A DNA stretch of 64,000 nt from the NCBI RefSeq assembly GCF_000372725.1, contig NW_005200784.1:992197-1056196 (forward strand), read 5' to 3'. The first letter of the stretch is position 1; the number at the start of each line of letters is the position of its first letter. A model generated the notes under the pieces. That model saw only the letters and a list, made by a program, of their open reading frames with translations. It was not told where the DNA came from and did not search any database. The translations under genes were made by a program, and so were the position numbers. This document shows, piece by piece, positions 19,614-29,309 of this stretch. This DNA is from Emiliania huxleyi CCMP1516. Its lineage: Eukaryota; Haptophyta; Isochrysidales; Noelaerhabdaceae.

Positions 19614-20702
19614 TCAATCCATCTCTTCAATCTTGCTCATCCGTTGGATGGCGCGCTCTTGGAAGGCTTTGGCGCCGCCGAGAGCGCTCCACCGCGCAAA
19701 GCACGGGCCGCACCACAGGCCGACGAACCACGTCGCGAGGCGCTTGACGAAGCTGAGCGAGGCGTACCCGCCGAGGAGGCGGAGCAGAGCGAGACAGGCC
19801 GCCGCCAGGGCATGCGGCAGGTGGCACCAGCTGACGAGGCAGGCGCTCATGGCCACAGGCGCGCCGAGCATCATGTCGGTGAAGAGCAATGTCGCCCCCT
19901 GCGGCGAGCCGCCGCCCACGATACCCACCATGGCGCCGGAGGCGCCGCCCGACGCGACGATCAGCTTGGCCAGGTGGAGCACCGACTTGTCCATGTCCTC
20001 CATCGAGCAGACGCCGCCGTTGACGAGGCAAAAGGCGGTATTCGAGAGCGCCGCGTTGAGCGCGTTGATGGCGTGGCCGTACATCTCCTTGCGCAAGACT
20101 GCCACGTCGAGCCGCAGGCGCTCCTGCCCGTAGAAGCTCGCCAGCCAGTCCGTGTGCGCCGCGCTGCTGCCCAGCACCTCGACGAAAGAGTCCCACTGGG
20201 GCAGCGTCGGGTGGGCCGTGGCGATGCGCTCGGGCGCACGCGTTGCTCTAGCGCGCACCAGCGAGAGCGGGATGAAGCTGCTGGACGTGCCGATGAGCAC
20301 GTGCGGCGGTGCGAGGTCGTCGATCTGCTGGATGATGCGCTGCTTGAGGCCCAGCTCTTCCACCACCGACTCTTGCACGTAGTCGGCCGTGGCGACGCAC
20401 TCGGCGAGGCTCCGCACGCACTTGACCCTGCGCCATCCGTCGGTGTCCGAGGCCGAGGCGACGCCACGCACCAGGATCTTGCTCCACGCCGACTGGAGGA
20501 AGGAGTAGAATTTGTCCTCGCTCGCTTGCGTGCGCACGTATGCCGTGACCGAGTATCCTTTCGCCAGGTAGACGGCGGCCCACCCCGAGCCGATGGTGCC
20601 CGTACCGACGATTGCGATGCGCGATACGTCCCCGGGGTGCACGCGGCCCTGCACTCTGGGGGCGGGCGGCGGCGATCGGATCGAGCGGCCTTTGGATCGC
20701 AT
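19614..20702 (-). CDS. 3-hydroxyacyl-CoA dehydrogenase / lambda-crystallin-like oxidoreductase
   Basis: Single exon, about 362 residues from the ATG at 20702. The N-terminus has an NAD-binding Rossmann motif, SRIAIVGTGTIGSGWAAVYL, followed by YSVTAYVRT. Later TSSSFIPLS and RIATAHPTLPQ match the active-site strand and the His-Pro segment of the 3-hydroxyacyl-CoA dehydrogenase / L-gulonate 3-dehydrogenase (CRYL1) family, and NGGVCSMEDMDKSV fits the C-terminal helical domain. The C-terminus carries an extra hydrophobic segment, LAAACLALLRLLGGYASLSF, and ends KIEEMD. The substrate (hydroxyacyl-CoA or a sugar acid such as gulonate) cannot be told from sequence. An upstream open frame lacks an ATG. 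Confidence 0.8.
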   Translation of the reverse strand: MRSKGRSIRSPPPAPRVQGRVHPGDVSRIAIVGTGTIGSGWAAVYLAKGYSVTAYVRTQASEDKFYSFLQSAWSKILVRGVASASDTDGWRRVKCVRSLAECVATADYVQESVVEELGLKQRIIQQIDDLAPPHVLIGTSSSFIPLSLVRARATRAPERIATAHPTLPQWDSFVEVLGSSAAHTDWLASFYGQERLRLDVAVLRKEMYGHAINALNAALSNTAFCLVNGGVCSMEDMDKSVLHLAKLIVASGGASGAMVGIVGGGSPQGATLLFTDMMLGAPVAMSACLVSWCHLPHALAAACLALLRLLGGYASLSFVKRLATWFVGLWCGPCFARWSALGGAKAFQERAIQRMSKIEEMD

Positions 20703-20859
20703 GTGTGTGTTCTCGCTGCCCGCCCAAAAGCGACAAGGCAACCCGCAGCCCTCGCGCGCATCTCCCTCTTAACCTCTTCCCACCCAGGTTTCGCGACTCT
20801 GCGTGGCCGACTCACACAACGAGCCTTCCTGTCTCCCTGCTGCCGATTCATCGAGCGTG

Positions 20860-20910
20860 CTCAGTCAAGATATTGTAGAGACCGACCATATGCACAATAT
20901 CTTGACTGAG
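20860..20910. repeat. Perfect 17-bp inverted repeat
   Basis: ctcagtcaagatattgt at 20860-20876 is exactly complemented at 20894-20910, with a 17-nt loop. It lies about 160 bp upstream of the dehydrogenase start and is AT-richer than its surroundings. It may be a regulatory palindrome, a miniature element remnant or an RNA hairpin. Confidence 0.85.
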
Positions 20911-21799
20911 AGCTAACTAAGCCCAGTTCGACGATCGGCAGCCTCACCGCGGGTGGGTCGCGCCGCTGCGCAGCGAGAGCCAGGCTCGCCCGGCGAAGGT
21001 GACCAGAGAGTGCAAAACAAATACCAGAAAAATTCAGGGAGCCTCAGGGAGTGCCACTGCCATCACCCAGGCCGTGGGAGCCGATCGCGGCTGCGCCGAG
21101 GACAGCTCCCTCAGAGTGTGCTCCGCGGCTCACCAGTGTGCGCCGCGGCGCCGTCCAGCCACTTTGGCGGCCAGCCACCGGACGAGTTCTTCGACTCTGA
21201 AGGACAGAAAGGTACCGTCTGAAAGGTATTTTCATGCTCTATTGACTGGCGAAAAAATCCCCCGCAAAATGTTTTCACAGCGGGCGTGATTCACACCGAA
21301 GCATGAGTGAAGCACGGGGTGGGAAGAGGTTAATACTGTCCCGTTTTGCTGTTCACAGCTAGGGACGGCCTCTGCGGCAAAGTCAAGCCACCCCACCGTC
21401 CCGACGTCCCACCCAAGAGCCTAGGTACTCGCATAATGTGGGTAAACGAAAGTAGCGTGTACGCTACTATGAATGAAGAAGCCGAAAAAATGGAGCTAGC
21501 TAGGTGAACAGGAGCGAGTTCGCGCTGCGCTAGGCTCAGACGGCGAGTTCGCGCTGCGCTAGGCTCAGACGGCGAGTTCGCGCTGCGCTAGGCTCCGCGA
21601 GTTCGCGCTGCGGGCTACGGAAGACTACGGTTGTCGTCGGACGTCGCGGGCGCCGCGCTGCGCGCGCGGTGTAAAGGGGGTAAGGCGGGGCCGGGGGACA
21701 CCTCGACTGCCGCGATGTGTAAGCTGCGTTGGCTCGCCAAAGTTAGTTTTTGCAACATTGTGAAGAGAAGTACTGTCTGCGCGGCACGTGCAGTCGCCA
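20911..21799. other. Intergenic with a 29-bp tandem repeat
   Basis: No gene is seen. Three and a half copies of a 29-bp unit beginning ggcgagttcgcgctgcgcta lie at about 21512-21615. Confidence 0.6.
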
Positions 21800-22150
21800 C
21801 TAGAATATCTCTTCTCCCTCGGACGCGCTGGGCAGCGGGGACGGGATGGGGAGGCCGAGCCGCTCGGCGGTCTGCTGCGCCTCCTCCAGCGAGATCATCT
21901 CCACCAGCTTGTCGTCACACAGCCGCCAGCACGACCGCTGCCCTGGTTGGATGGCGCGATAGAGAGGCTTGAGGTCGGCAGACAGCTGTTCGAACTCCGC
22001 CTCGCACAGGTCGTACCCTGGTAGTCATTGCCAATGAGGTTGTACCGGATCCCGACGATGGGTGACATGCCGGAGCGGTCGCACGTCACACCCGGGTGGT
22101 GGCCCTTGGCAGCGGCGTCAGCGTCAAAGCAGTCCCACTGGACGCCCTCC
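21800..22150 (-). pseudogene. ZZ-type zinc finger gene fragment, frameshifted
   Basis: The minus strand reads GVQWDCFDADAAAKGHHPGV, then CDRSGMSPIVGIRYNLIGND, matching the degenerate ZZ-finger pattern CDxSGMxPIxGxRY common in algal proteins. The expected continuation DYDLCEAEFEQLS is present but out of frame: taccaggg sits between gac and tacgac, shifting it. After that it stays open (LKPLYRAIQPGQRSCW, LEEAQQTAERLGLP) to a stop at 21800. On the 5' side coding sequence ends abruptly at about 22150, where dispersed repeat family C begins. It therefore looks truncated and frameshifted; a sequencing error at the shift is an alternative. Confidence 0.6.
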
Positions 22151-22152
22151 TA

Positions 22153-22395
22153 AATAACGCACGGGCCCTCAGCGGAGCTGGGAATAGGACCGCCGCAAGC
22201 GGCGTGGCGTGGGGCGGTTGAGCATCCCTCCGGGGGCCCCTCTGCGCCGGGGAGGCGTTGTTGGAGGCTAGGACGCAGCGCCCGTCGCCTTTTTCAAACT
22301 CGGGGCCCACTCCGCTGTGCGCTCCGACCCGAATTTGGAGGGCCATGAAATTTAAGGTGTTGCTGCGCAAAAGGGGCGGGGCGCGGGCGCGCGCC
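22153..22395 (-). repeat. Dispersed repeat family C, copy 1
   Basis: A segment of about 240 bp matches 34393-34640 in inverted orientation, including ccctccgggggcccctctgc, ggaggcgttgttggaggcta and gcgcaaaaggggc. It abuts the broken ZZ gene. Confidence 0.8.
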
Positions 22396-23479
22396 GCCCG
22401 CCGACGAGCTCTTTTTGGAGACCAGACCTTTCGATGGTTCATGCTTTCTATGTCTATCTATCATGCTTCATGACACGACACGCGGTGGTGGGAGCTGGTG
22501 GAGCTGTCAGCTGATCGATCCAAGCGGGTGGGGAGTGGGGGGCATGGCTGGGCATGCAGGTCCGCCAGTCGGCCCGGCCTCTGACGTGGTGCTGCCGCTG
22601 CATTCGCTGAAGAAGAGAGGTGCGACTTGATTGGAGGCGCTGGAGGCGATGGCGCTAGCGAAGGGAGGTTGGGCCGGGCCGTGAGGGGCTGATGGCGCTG
22701 GCCAGCGCGGGGTGTGAGATGCCGTCGTCGTCGTATACTGCTGGCCCTCGCCCTCAGTTGCCAGGGCTGTGGGCTGCAGAATTGGCGTCTGTGGCGTCTA
22801 CGCAGGCTCTGCAGCGTGATGGCTGGCGGGACTGCGAGGCCGGCGGCAGCGGAAGGAGAGGCTGGGCACGAGCCAGGAACAGGCTGGCCAGGTCCGCAGG
22901 TGGCTGCGCTCGGGCGAGGCGCGCGCGCACATGGCAGGCCGAGCAGGCTCGGCATATGGTGAACCCCCGATGTCGCGATGGCGGCGCCCGCTTTTTCCGC
23001 GATCATTTCGTCCGTCCAATCGAAAAAAGCGCCGGATCGTCGGATTTTCGCTATTTGGTCGTGTGGGTGTGTACCGGGATAGTCAATGGTACCGCGTCGG
23101 CGACGCGGGCGCCTTGCGGGCAGAGCCCTTACCACCCTTTGTCTTGCGCGGTCAAGGGCCCGCCCAAAAGCGATGCCGCAAAAAATGTATGTCTAATGTC
23201 TAATGGGGCCCCCCACCCAGGCCGACCCCTGTTTAGACCCAGTTTATCGTAAACAGGACTAATCTGGTTCGTGTTCAGCCGTGGCCCGTGCGTGGTCTAA
23301 TTGGTCTAAACATGGTCTAAACTGGTTCGCCGTGCACCCTCCTACCCACTCACTTCCTTCGCGTCGTAGTACTGACTACTGTGCGCCCCGTCCACTTCCA
23401 TCCAGCCTGTAGCCTTCTTGACCCGCGTGTGGTGGCTGGTGCTAGTAAGCAAGGGCGTAGACTGTCTACTCCCTTTAGT
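22396..23479. other. Intergenic, no gene seen, with repeat family D
   Basis: 22396-23030 has open frames on both strands with no family resemblance. 23036-23162 is repeat D. 23200-23340 contains gtctaaac-type direct repeats (ggtctaaac, tggtctaaactggt). Confidence 0.5.
23036..23162 (-). repeat. Dispersed repeat family D, copy 1
   Basis: It matches 33543-33666 in inverted orientation. Shared blocks include gaccgcgcaaga, agggctctgcccgcaaggcg, gacgcggtaccattgac and aaatagc-aaaatccga. Confidence 0.8.
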
Positions 23480-23780
23480 GCTACAGTAGCCGTCGCCCAC
23501 CCTTGGGCGTCTGCCTCTTCCTATCTCTTTTCGCAGTCTCTCGCCGGTTCTCGCTGCAACCTTCATGCCACCTCGCGGTCGTCCCACTCTCTTCGCGTTC
23601 TCTTTCTTTTCGCTTCTTCCTCTTGTCGCGTCGCTCTCCTCTGTCTCGTTCTGCGACGGCGCCGCCGCCTGCCAATCCCTTGCTCTCGCTGCGCCTCTCG
23701 CCTTTCGTCGCAGCTCTGCCCTTCTCGCGGCATATTTTGGCCCCTCGAGCTTATCGAGCTCTCCTCGCGCAAGGACGAAA
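23480..23780 (-). other. Duplicated segment with conserved minus-strand frame, copy 1
   Basis: This segment and 24180-24475 are diverged direct copies. On the minus strand both keep an open frame: LARGELDKLEGPKYAARRAE here and LARGELDRLEGPGYAARRTE in copy 2, then a charged stretch, then RVGRPRGGMKVAART-GERLR and GRGRRPRVGDG. Insertions between copies are multiples of three and many changes are conservative, so protein-level selection is plausible. VGRPRGG resembles an AT-hook. I recognise no family; a transposon-encoded fragment is possible. Confidence 0.4.
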
Positions 23781-23863
23781 AAGAAAGAAAACAGACAACC
23801 CAAGGGAGGAATGGGAGGACGACTCTTCTGACACCCGGCGCTGCAATTCTTTTCCAACCATTC

Positions 23864-24057
23864 ATGTCGGCGCTCAGCTTGCGCGCGCGCCTCGCCACAT
23901 TCACTACGGCTCGCTGGCAGAGGTCGAGCGGGACCGCTTGGCGAAGCTCGAGGCGGAGACCAAGCAGAAGCTGGAGAGCCTGCGCGCTGCAACCAAGGGT
24001 GGCGCGCCGGCCGCGAGCGCGCCGGCGGCGCCCGAGCCCGAGTTAATAAATAAATAA
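23864..24057 (+). pseudogene. Small presequence-like ORF with frameshift
   Basis: An ATG in the sequence atgtcggcgctcagctt, identical to the NDUFS4 start, opens MSALSLRARLATFTTARW, which looks like a mitochondrial presequence. A coding-like segment in another frame follows: SLAEVERDRLAKLEAETKQK then LESLRAATKGG, ending ELINK and a stop in a ttaataaataaata tract. One frame change is needed to join them, so this is either a pseudogene, a two-exon gene with an unclear intron, or a duplication product of the NDUFS4 5' region. Confidence 0.35.
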
Positions 24058-24074
24058 ATACAACGGACACCCCC

Positions 24075-24182
24075 CAAGCTCGGGCTAAAGAAAAGAAAGA
24101 AAGAAAACAGACAACCCAAGGGAGGGATGGGAGGACGGCACGCCGCCACCACACAGGGATTTTAAGGAGAGGTGTGTGGTGC
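24075..24182 (-). repeat. Dispersed module A upstream of NDUFS4
   Basis: It contains agaaagaaagaaaacagaca, acccaagggaggg, ggcacgccgccaccacacag and ggattttaaggagaggtgtg. The same block, nearly base for base, lies at 53522-53620 just before the MYST gene. Shorter or reversed copies are at 18966, 23775, 32816 and 32995. Confidence 0.8.
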
Positions 24183-24475
24183 GCTATCCGTCGCCCACCC
24201 TAGGGAGTCTGCCTCTTCCTATCTCTCTTCGCAGTCTCTCGCCGATTCTCGCTGCAACCTTCATGCCACCTCGCGGTCGTCCCACCCTCGTCGTTCTCTC
24301 CCTTGTCACTTCCTCCTCTGTCGCGTCGTTCTCTTCTGCCTCGTCCTGCGACGCCGCCGCCTGCCGGTCCCTTGTTCTCGCGGCTTCTTTCGCCTTTCGG
24401 CGCAACTCCGTCCTCCTCGCGGCGTATCCTGGCCCCTCGAGTCTATCGAGCTCCCCTCGCGCAAGGACCACATTT
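24180..24475 (-). other. Duplicated segment with conserved minus-strand frame, copy 2
   Basis: The partner of 23480-23780. The minus-strand frame reads LARGELDRLEGPGYAARRTE, a charged stretch, then TRVGRPRGGMKVAARIGERL and GRGRLPRVGDG. It lies between module A and the NDUFS4 start. Confidence 0.4.
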
Positions 24476-24655
24476 CTGACTCCCACTCCGATCATTTGCC
24501 TACAGGTCATGTTGTTGCTCAGGTCCACTCTCTCTTCGAACACTCGTGCCTCTACGGATGATGCCGGCGCTGGGGTCCCCTTCGGAAGCTCGGGCTGGGT
24601 CGAGGACAGAAACAGCGAAATTTCTTTTCCCACATCAGCATACACATCTGTGGTT

Positions 24656-25389
24656 ATGTCGGCGCTCAGCTTCCGGCGTTTGGGCGCCGCGTGGCGCGCC
24701 GCCCCCGCTGTTGCGGCCAGCAGCAGACTTCTGTGCACCGACGCGCTCACCACGCCGGCGGAATCCGGAAAGGCGGTCGGCTCCGTCGAGCGCAAGCCGC
24801 AGCTCGACTCTCGCGCGGTGAGCGCCTTCACCGGCACGCCAAAGGAGTTGCTGGACAAGCGGGTGGTCACGATTTACCAGCCCGCGCCTGGCGTGCAGAA
24901 CGCCTCCAAGGGCTGCTGGAAGATCTCTTGGGACGACGAGAACACGCAGCGGTGGTCCAACCCGCTCATGGGATGGACGTCGACGCGCGACCCGTTCTCA
25001 AACACGCCGATGACGCTCGAGTTCCACAGCGCCGAGGACGCGATCCGGTTCGTTCAGAATAACGGTACCGCGCGCCCCCTCCCCTCCCACCCCCCCTCCC
25101 CTTCTCCCACTACCGCCGTGGCGCTGGGGCGTGCACGCGCGGCGCCCCAGAGAACACTCGGACGAGCCGCGTGGCGGTGGGGCAAGTGAGCCCGCCCTCC
25201 CGCCTCCCCCCACAAGGCTGGAAGTACGAGGTGCAGGAGCCGGTCAGCCAGAACCTCGCGCTTGTGAGCAAGGGCCCCAGGTCGTACGCCAACAACTTTA
25301 CGTGGAAGGTCTGTGCCCTGCGCCCACACACCAACACCCTCCCTACCCCGCTACACCCCTCCCCCCTTCCCGCAAGACGCACACGCACA

Positions 25390-25445
<56 letters not shown>

Positions 25446-25623
25446 CCACCACACACCAACACCGTCGCGGCCGCAGTACCAACTCCTTCTCTTTTGAGCG
25501 CTTCCTCCCTCCGCGCGCTCTTGCGAACAGGGCCCAAAGACGCGCCAGTCGCAGTGTGGCGCCGGCAACATGCAGTCCTTCCCGGAGCTGTACGAGCCGC
25601 CGCCGCCGCCGCCCAAGAAGTGA
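24656..25623 (+). CDS. NDUFS4: NADH:ubiquinone oxidoreductase subunit NDUFS4 (18 kDa)
   Basis: Three exons (24656-25064, 25217-25308, 25531-25623) with GT-AG introns give a 197-residue protein. The N-terminus MSALSFRRLGAAWRAAPAV is basic and hydroxylated, a likely mitochondrial presequence. The conserved domain follows: VTIYQPAPGVQNASKGCWKI, NPLMGWTSTRDPFSNTPMTL, FHSAEDAIRFVQ, then GWKYEVQEPVSQ and KSY-like PRSYANNFTWK. NDUFS4 is an accessory subunit of the peripheral arm of complex I, needed for assembly and stability of the NADH module. The C-terminus is extended beyond animal forms (SFPELYEPPPPPPKK). Intron 2 contains an (ACGC)n microsatellite at about 25381-25444. Confidence 0.93.
25381..25444. 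repeat. (CACG)n microsatellite in NDUFS4 intron 2
   Basis: About fifteen uninterrupted acgc tetranucleotides lie within the intron. Confidence 0.95.
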
Positions 25624-25910
25624 TGAGGTGGCTCGTGTCACCGTGGCCCTCGCAACCACGGCGCCGCCCTTCTCAACGGTTGATTGTTTTCTTTTTCTCA
25701 AGAACAAGCAAGACAACAACACACGACAACAGGGCTCCAGGCCCCAAATGATGATTGATGTGTGAGTGTTATGTTGAGGTCGATTCTCTTTTCTTGCGCC
25801 GTGTTTCCCCTCCGCTTTGTGTGCCGCCGTCGCGCGTGTTCCGCCTACACGAGGCCGCGGTGGTGTGTGTGTCGCCGCCGTCGCCGCCGAAGGTCCTGCT
25901 CACCACATAT

Positions 25911-28705
25911 ATGGCAGCCCGTCGCGGCCTCGGCCGCATCACCGCCGCGTGCGAGGCCGGCGTGACGCGGCTGACACGCGTGGCTCACCGCGCGCCATGC
26001 CGACTCCTGCCGATGGCCGACGGTGCCGCGGCCGCCGCTGGCGCCGGCGCCGCGCACTGTGCAATCGGCGGCTACGGCGGCGGCCTCCTCGGCGGTGACG
26101 TGGTTGAGCTGGAGGTGGAGGTGGAGGCTGGCGCAGCGCTGCTGCTCACGACGCAGGCATCGACCAAGGTTTACCGCACCAAACGCGACGGGATCGCCGC
26201 GACGCAGAGCCTCAACGCCACGGTGGACGACGGCGGGCTGCTCGTGCTCGCTCCCGACCCGGTCGTGCCTTACGAGGTGCCGGCCCGTCCGCTGCCCGGC
26301 ACGCGCCCGCCGCCGCCTGCCTCCCTTCCATCACCGCCGGTCCCCGTGCACGCGTCTCCAGTCGGCGGCCTACGAGCAGCGGCAGCGCTTCATGCTCTCG
26401 CCCGCCGCGTCGCTCGTCGCGGTGGACTGGGTGGGTGCGGGGCGCGTGAGCCGCGGCGAGCGGTGGGCCTTCAGCCACTTCGCCTCTCGCAACGAGGCGC
26501 CGCGCCATCCGCCCTCCTCTGCTCGCGCCCGCCCTCGCACACCCTCGCACACCCTCAAACACATTTCCGCACAACCCCACACGACCCTCGCACCAACCCT
26601 CGCACCAACCCTCGCACCAACCCTCGCACCAACCCTCGCACACCCTCGCACCGCCGACGCACCGCCGACGCGCTACTCTCTCTCGCCCTCCCGCCGCGAG
26701 GTGCTCCGCCGGCCAGAGGCGGGAGCGGCGCCAGCCAAGGCGGTGGCGGTGGACGCGATGCGTCTGAGTGGCGGCGCGGGGCTGCTCGGCCTCGACCTCG
26801 GCCGCGTGGAGTACGACACCGTCGTGAGCGTCTTGTGCTCGGGCGAGGAGGCGGCGCCGGTCGCAGAGCGGCTGCGCATGCTCAGCTCCGCGCTCGCGCA
26901 CCGGCGGGTCGGCCAGAGGCCGGGCGTGCTCAGGGCGGCGCTCGCGGAGGAGGTGTCCGAGCCGGCGGCCGCCGCGGCGCGCGCGCTGCTCGGGAACGTG
27001 GTGGTTGGCGTCGGGGTCGCGCAGGGCAGCGCAGCACCAAAGGGCGGCGGCGGCAGCGGCGGTGGGGCTGGCGCCGGCGCGCTGGACGTGGTCATCGCTC
27101 GTCTTGCGGCGGAGCACGCCGAAGATGTGCGCGCGCGGGCCCGGCTGGCCGCACCGCCTCGCCTTTCACCCGCGCCGCCCGCTCGCGCTCGGTGGCAGGT
27201 ATTCCGGCTGCTTCACTTCGCCATGGCGCCGCTCGCGCCTCGGCTCGGCGCCTCGCCGTACGGCCTGCGCATCCACGCCGACGTCGCCGCGCTGTGCCCG
27301 ATCAAGGTGCGCCCTCCCCGCCCCTCCCGCCGCCCCTGCTGTGCGTCCCCTCACCCCCGTCCCCGCGGGCCCAGGCCGGGGCTGCTGCGGCCGCCGCTGC
27401 CGCCGCACCGCCACCACCAACGACGGAGGCTGCGAGAGCGACCTCCTCCCTCGCCGCCCCTCTTGCGCCGGCCTTGTCGATCGCACGCGGGCTGTCGATC
27501 CGAGCCCCGGGCGGCAACGGGTGGGTGCCCGTGCAGCGGGCCATCTCCGCCGCTGCTGGCCTCCCGCCCGGGGAGGAGGCGCCGCCGCCGCCGCCGCTGG
27601 CGCTGAGCCCGCGGCAGCGCGCGAGGATGGCGCACTTGAGCGACGCGACTCTGCCGACGGGCGGCTTCGCACACTCGGGCGAGAGGGCCGAGGGCGGCGC
27701 GGCGCGGCCGTGCCGTCTGTGCTCACCACCTTCGCGCCTCTCGCCCAGGCGGGCTCGAGGCGGCGTCGCAGCTCGGACTGCTCGGCGGCGGAGACGAGGC
27801 GGTGCGTCGCTTCACGCGCGCCGCGACTCACTCGACCGCGACGCTGCTCGCCCCGTTCGCCGCCGGGGCGTGCTCGCTCTTCTCGTCGCCCGTCGGCAAG
27901 GAGGGCCCCAGCCCGGCGCGCGAGGGGGGGCAGTGCCCACGGGGGGTAAGCGGGGAGGCGGCGCTGAGGGCTCGCGCTCAGTGAAAGCGTAGGCGCAGTG
28001 GCGCGAGTGGGAGGCGCTCGACACGGCGCTGCACGCGCAGCTCAGCGCCAACGGCCCCGCGCGGCGTGCATCGGCGGAGCAAGGCCGCGCCCTCTCCCGC
28101 GTCGGCGCCGTGTGGCTGCGGCAAGAGGCTGCCGCCCGCGACCTCTGCAACGACGCCCCCGTCCGCGCGTGCCGCCCGCCGTGCCGCCCGCCGCCTCACT
28201 CGCTCCGGTGGCGTCTCCTAGGCGCCGCGTTCGGTGACCGTGGCGCCAACCCCAACCGCGCGCCGCACGGCGCCACCATGCTGGGAGCTCTCTGCGCGCT
28301 GCTCGGCCTCCCGCCGCAGGTCGCGGCGAGAGAGACGGGTCGAGTCTCTCCGGGCCGGAGGGCGTTGACCGGCGAGGGTCGCTTGCAGGTTGCGGCCGAG
28401 GTGATCGCCTATACGACGGCGCGCGACGTGCTCTCGGCGGCGGTGCGCGAGACCCTCTCTCCTCGTTCTGAGCCAGTTTGCCCCGCCTTCCGCCCTTCCC
28501 CCTCCCCGGCTCGGTTTCCTGATGCCTAGCTCCAAGCCATGCACAGGTGCGGCTCAACCTCGTCGGGCCTCTCGCGGCGGTCGAGATGCAGGCCGACGTG
28601 GCCGAGGAGGCGGCGGCGGCGGCAGCTGTCGCGGCGCAGCGCGGGGTCGCGAATGCGGCGAGCTCGGTGGCGAAGCGAGGTGCCGCCACCCATCGTGAAA
28701 CTTAG
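25911..28705 (+). CDS. Urease accessory UreD and UreF, apparently one fused gene
   Basis: The 5' half is UreD: RRGLGRITAACEAGVTRLTR, GGYGGGLLGGDVVELEVEVE, LLLTTQASTKVYRTK, LVLAPDPVVPYE, then AAYEQRQRFMLSP and VDWVGAGRVSRGERWAF. The 3' half is UreF: MAHLSDATLPTGGFAHSG joined over a GC-AG intron to GLEAASQLGLL, followed by TATLLAPFAAGACSLFSS and, near the end, VRLNLVGPLAAVEMQ. UreD and UreF act with UreG and nickel to mature urease. Between them I find a splice acceptor leading into one open frame with an Ala/Pro-rich linker but no separate promoter-like gap or clear stop-plus-start, so a single fused polypeptide is likely. Two adjacent genes remain possible. Several short introns occur; one near 26500-26690 has a tandem ctcgcaccaac repeat. 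Confidence 0.75.
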
Positions 28706-29309
28706 GTACGGACCCATCGTGCTCGAGCCATTAGGCGCCGCTGCTCGAGGCCATGCACCCTTGCCACGATCTGCTTGATCGCCGTATATTCCGGACCTGA
28801 GGCGAGCGGCGAGGCGGCCGCCGGTCTCACACACGGTGCCGCGGTGTCGCGGTGCACATTATCTCTCCGTCCACGCAAAGTGATTTCTGGCTGTCGGGCG
28901 ATGGAAGCTGTGAGAGAGGAGAGGTCCAGAGAGGGCTGAGTCCAACGTCACAGGTGCTCTGGTGTCCCCCTCGGGCGTCGGGGCCCCCAGGTGGGGGGGC
29001 TCGTGAAGAGGCGTCTCAGTCTGAATCGCATACTCTAATCATGAAAGGAACTTATCGTACAGCCAGGTATGAGGTAACCTCCCTTTTTCAGGGTAGGCTC
29101 CGCCCCACTGTGATTCGGACTGGGCGACGGCAGGACCCCCGTGGCGCCCATATTAGCGCTCCCAGCGGCGCCACCAGGGCCATGGGGGTGTAGGGGCTTC
29201 GGGTGACTACGAAACATTTAATATTTAGACACCACCCCGGTCTCGTACCCTCAGACAGAGCCCAAAATCGCTCCGCGGGACGGGCCGGCACGGAGGCGGA
29301 AGACGCCTC
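28706..29309. other. Intergenic, no gene seen
   Basis: This stretch is less GC-rich than its surroundings, particularly 29020-29110. I see no ORF worth calling and no named repeat. Confidence 0.5.

Noticed and set aside
22692-23252. Plus-strand ORF between repeats C and D
   Set aside because: It runs into repeat D, has no recognisable domain, and competes with an equally long antisense frame.
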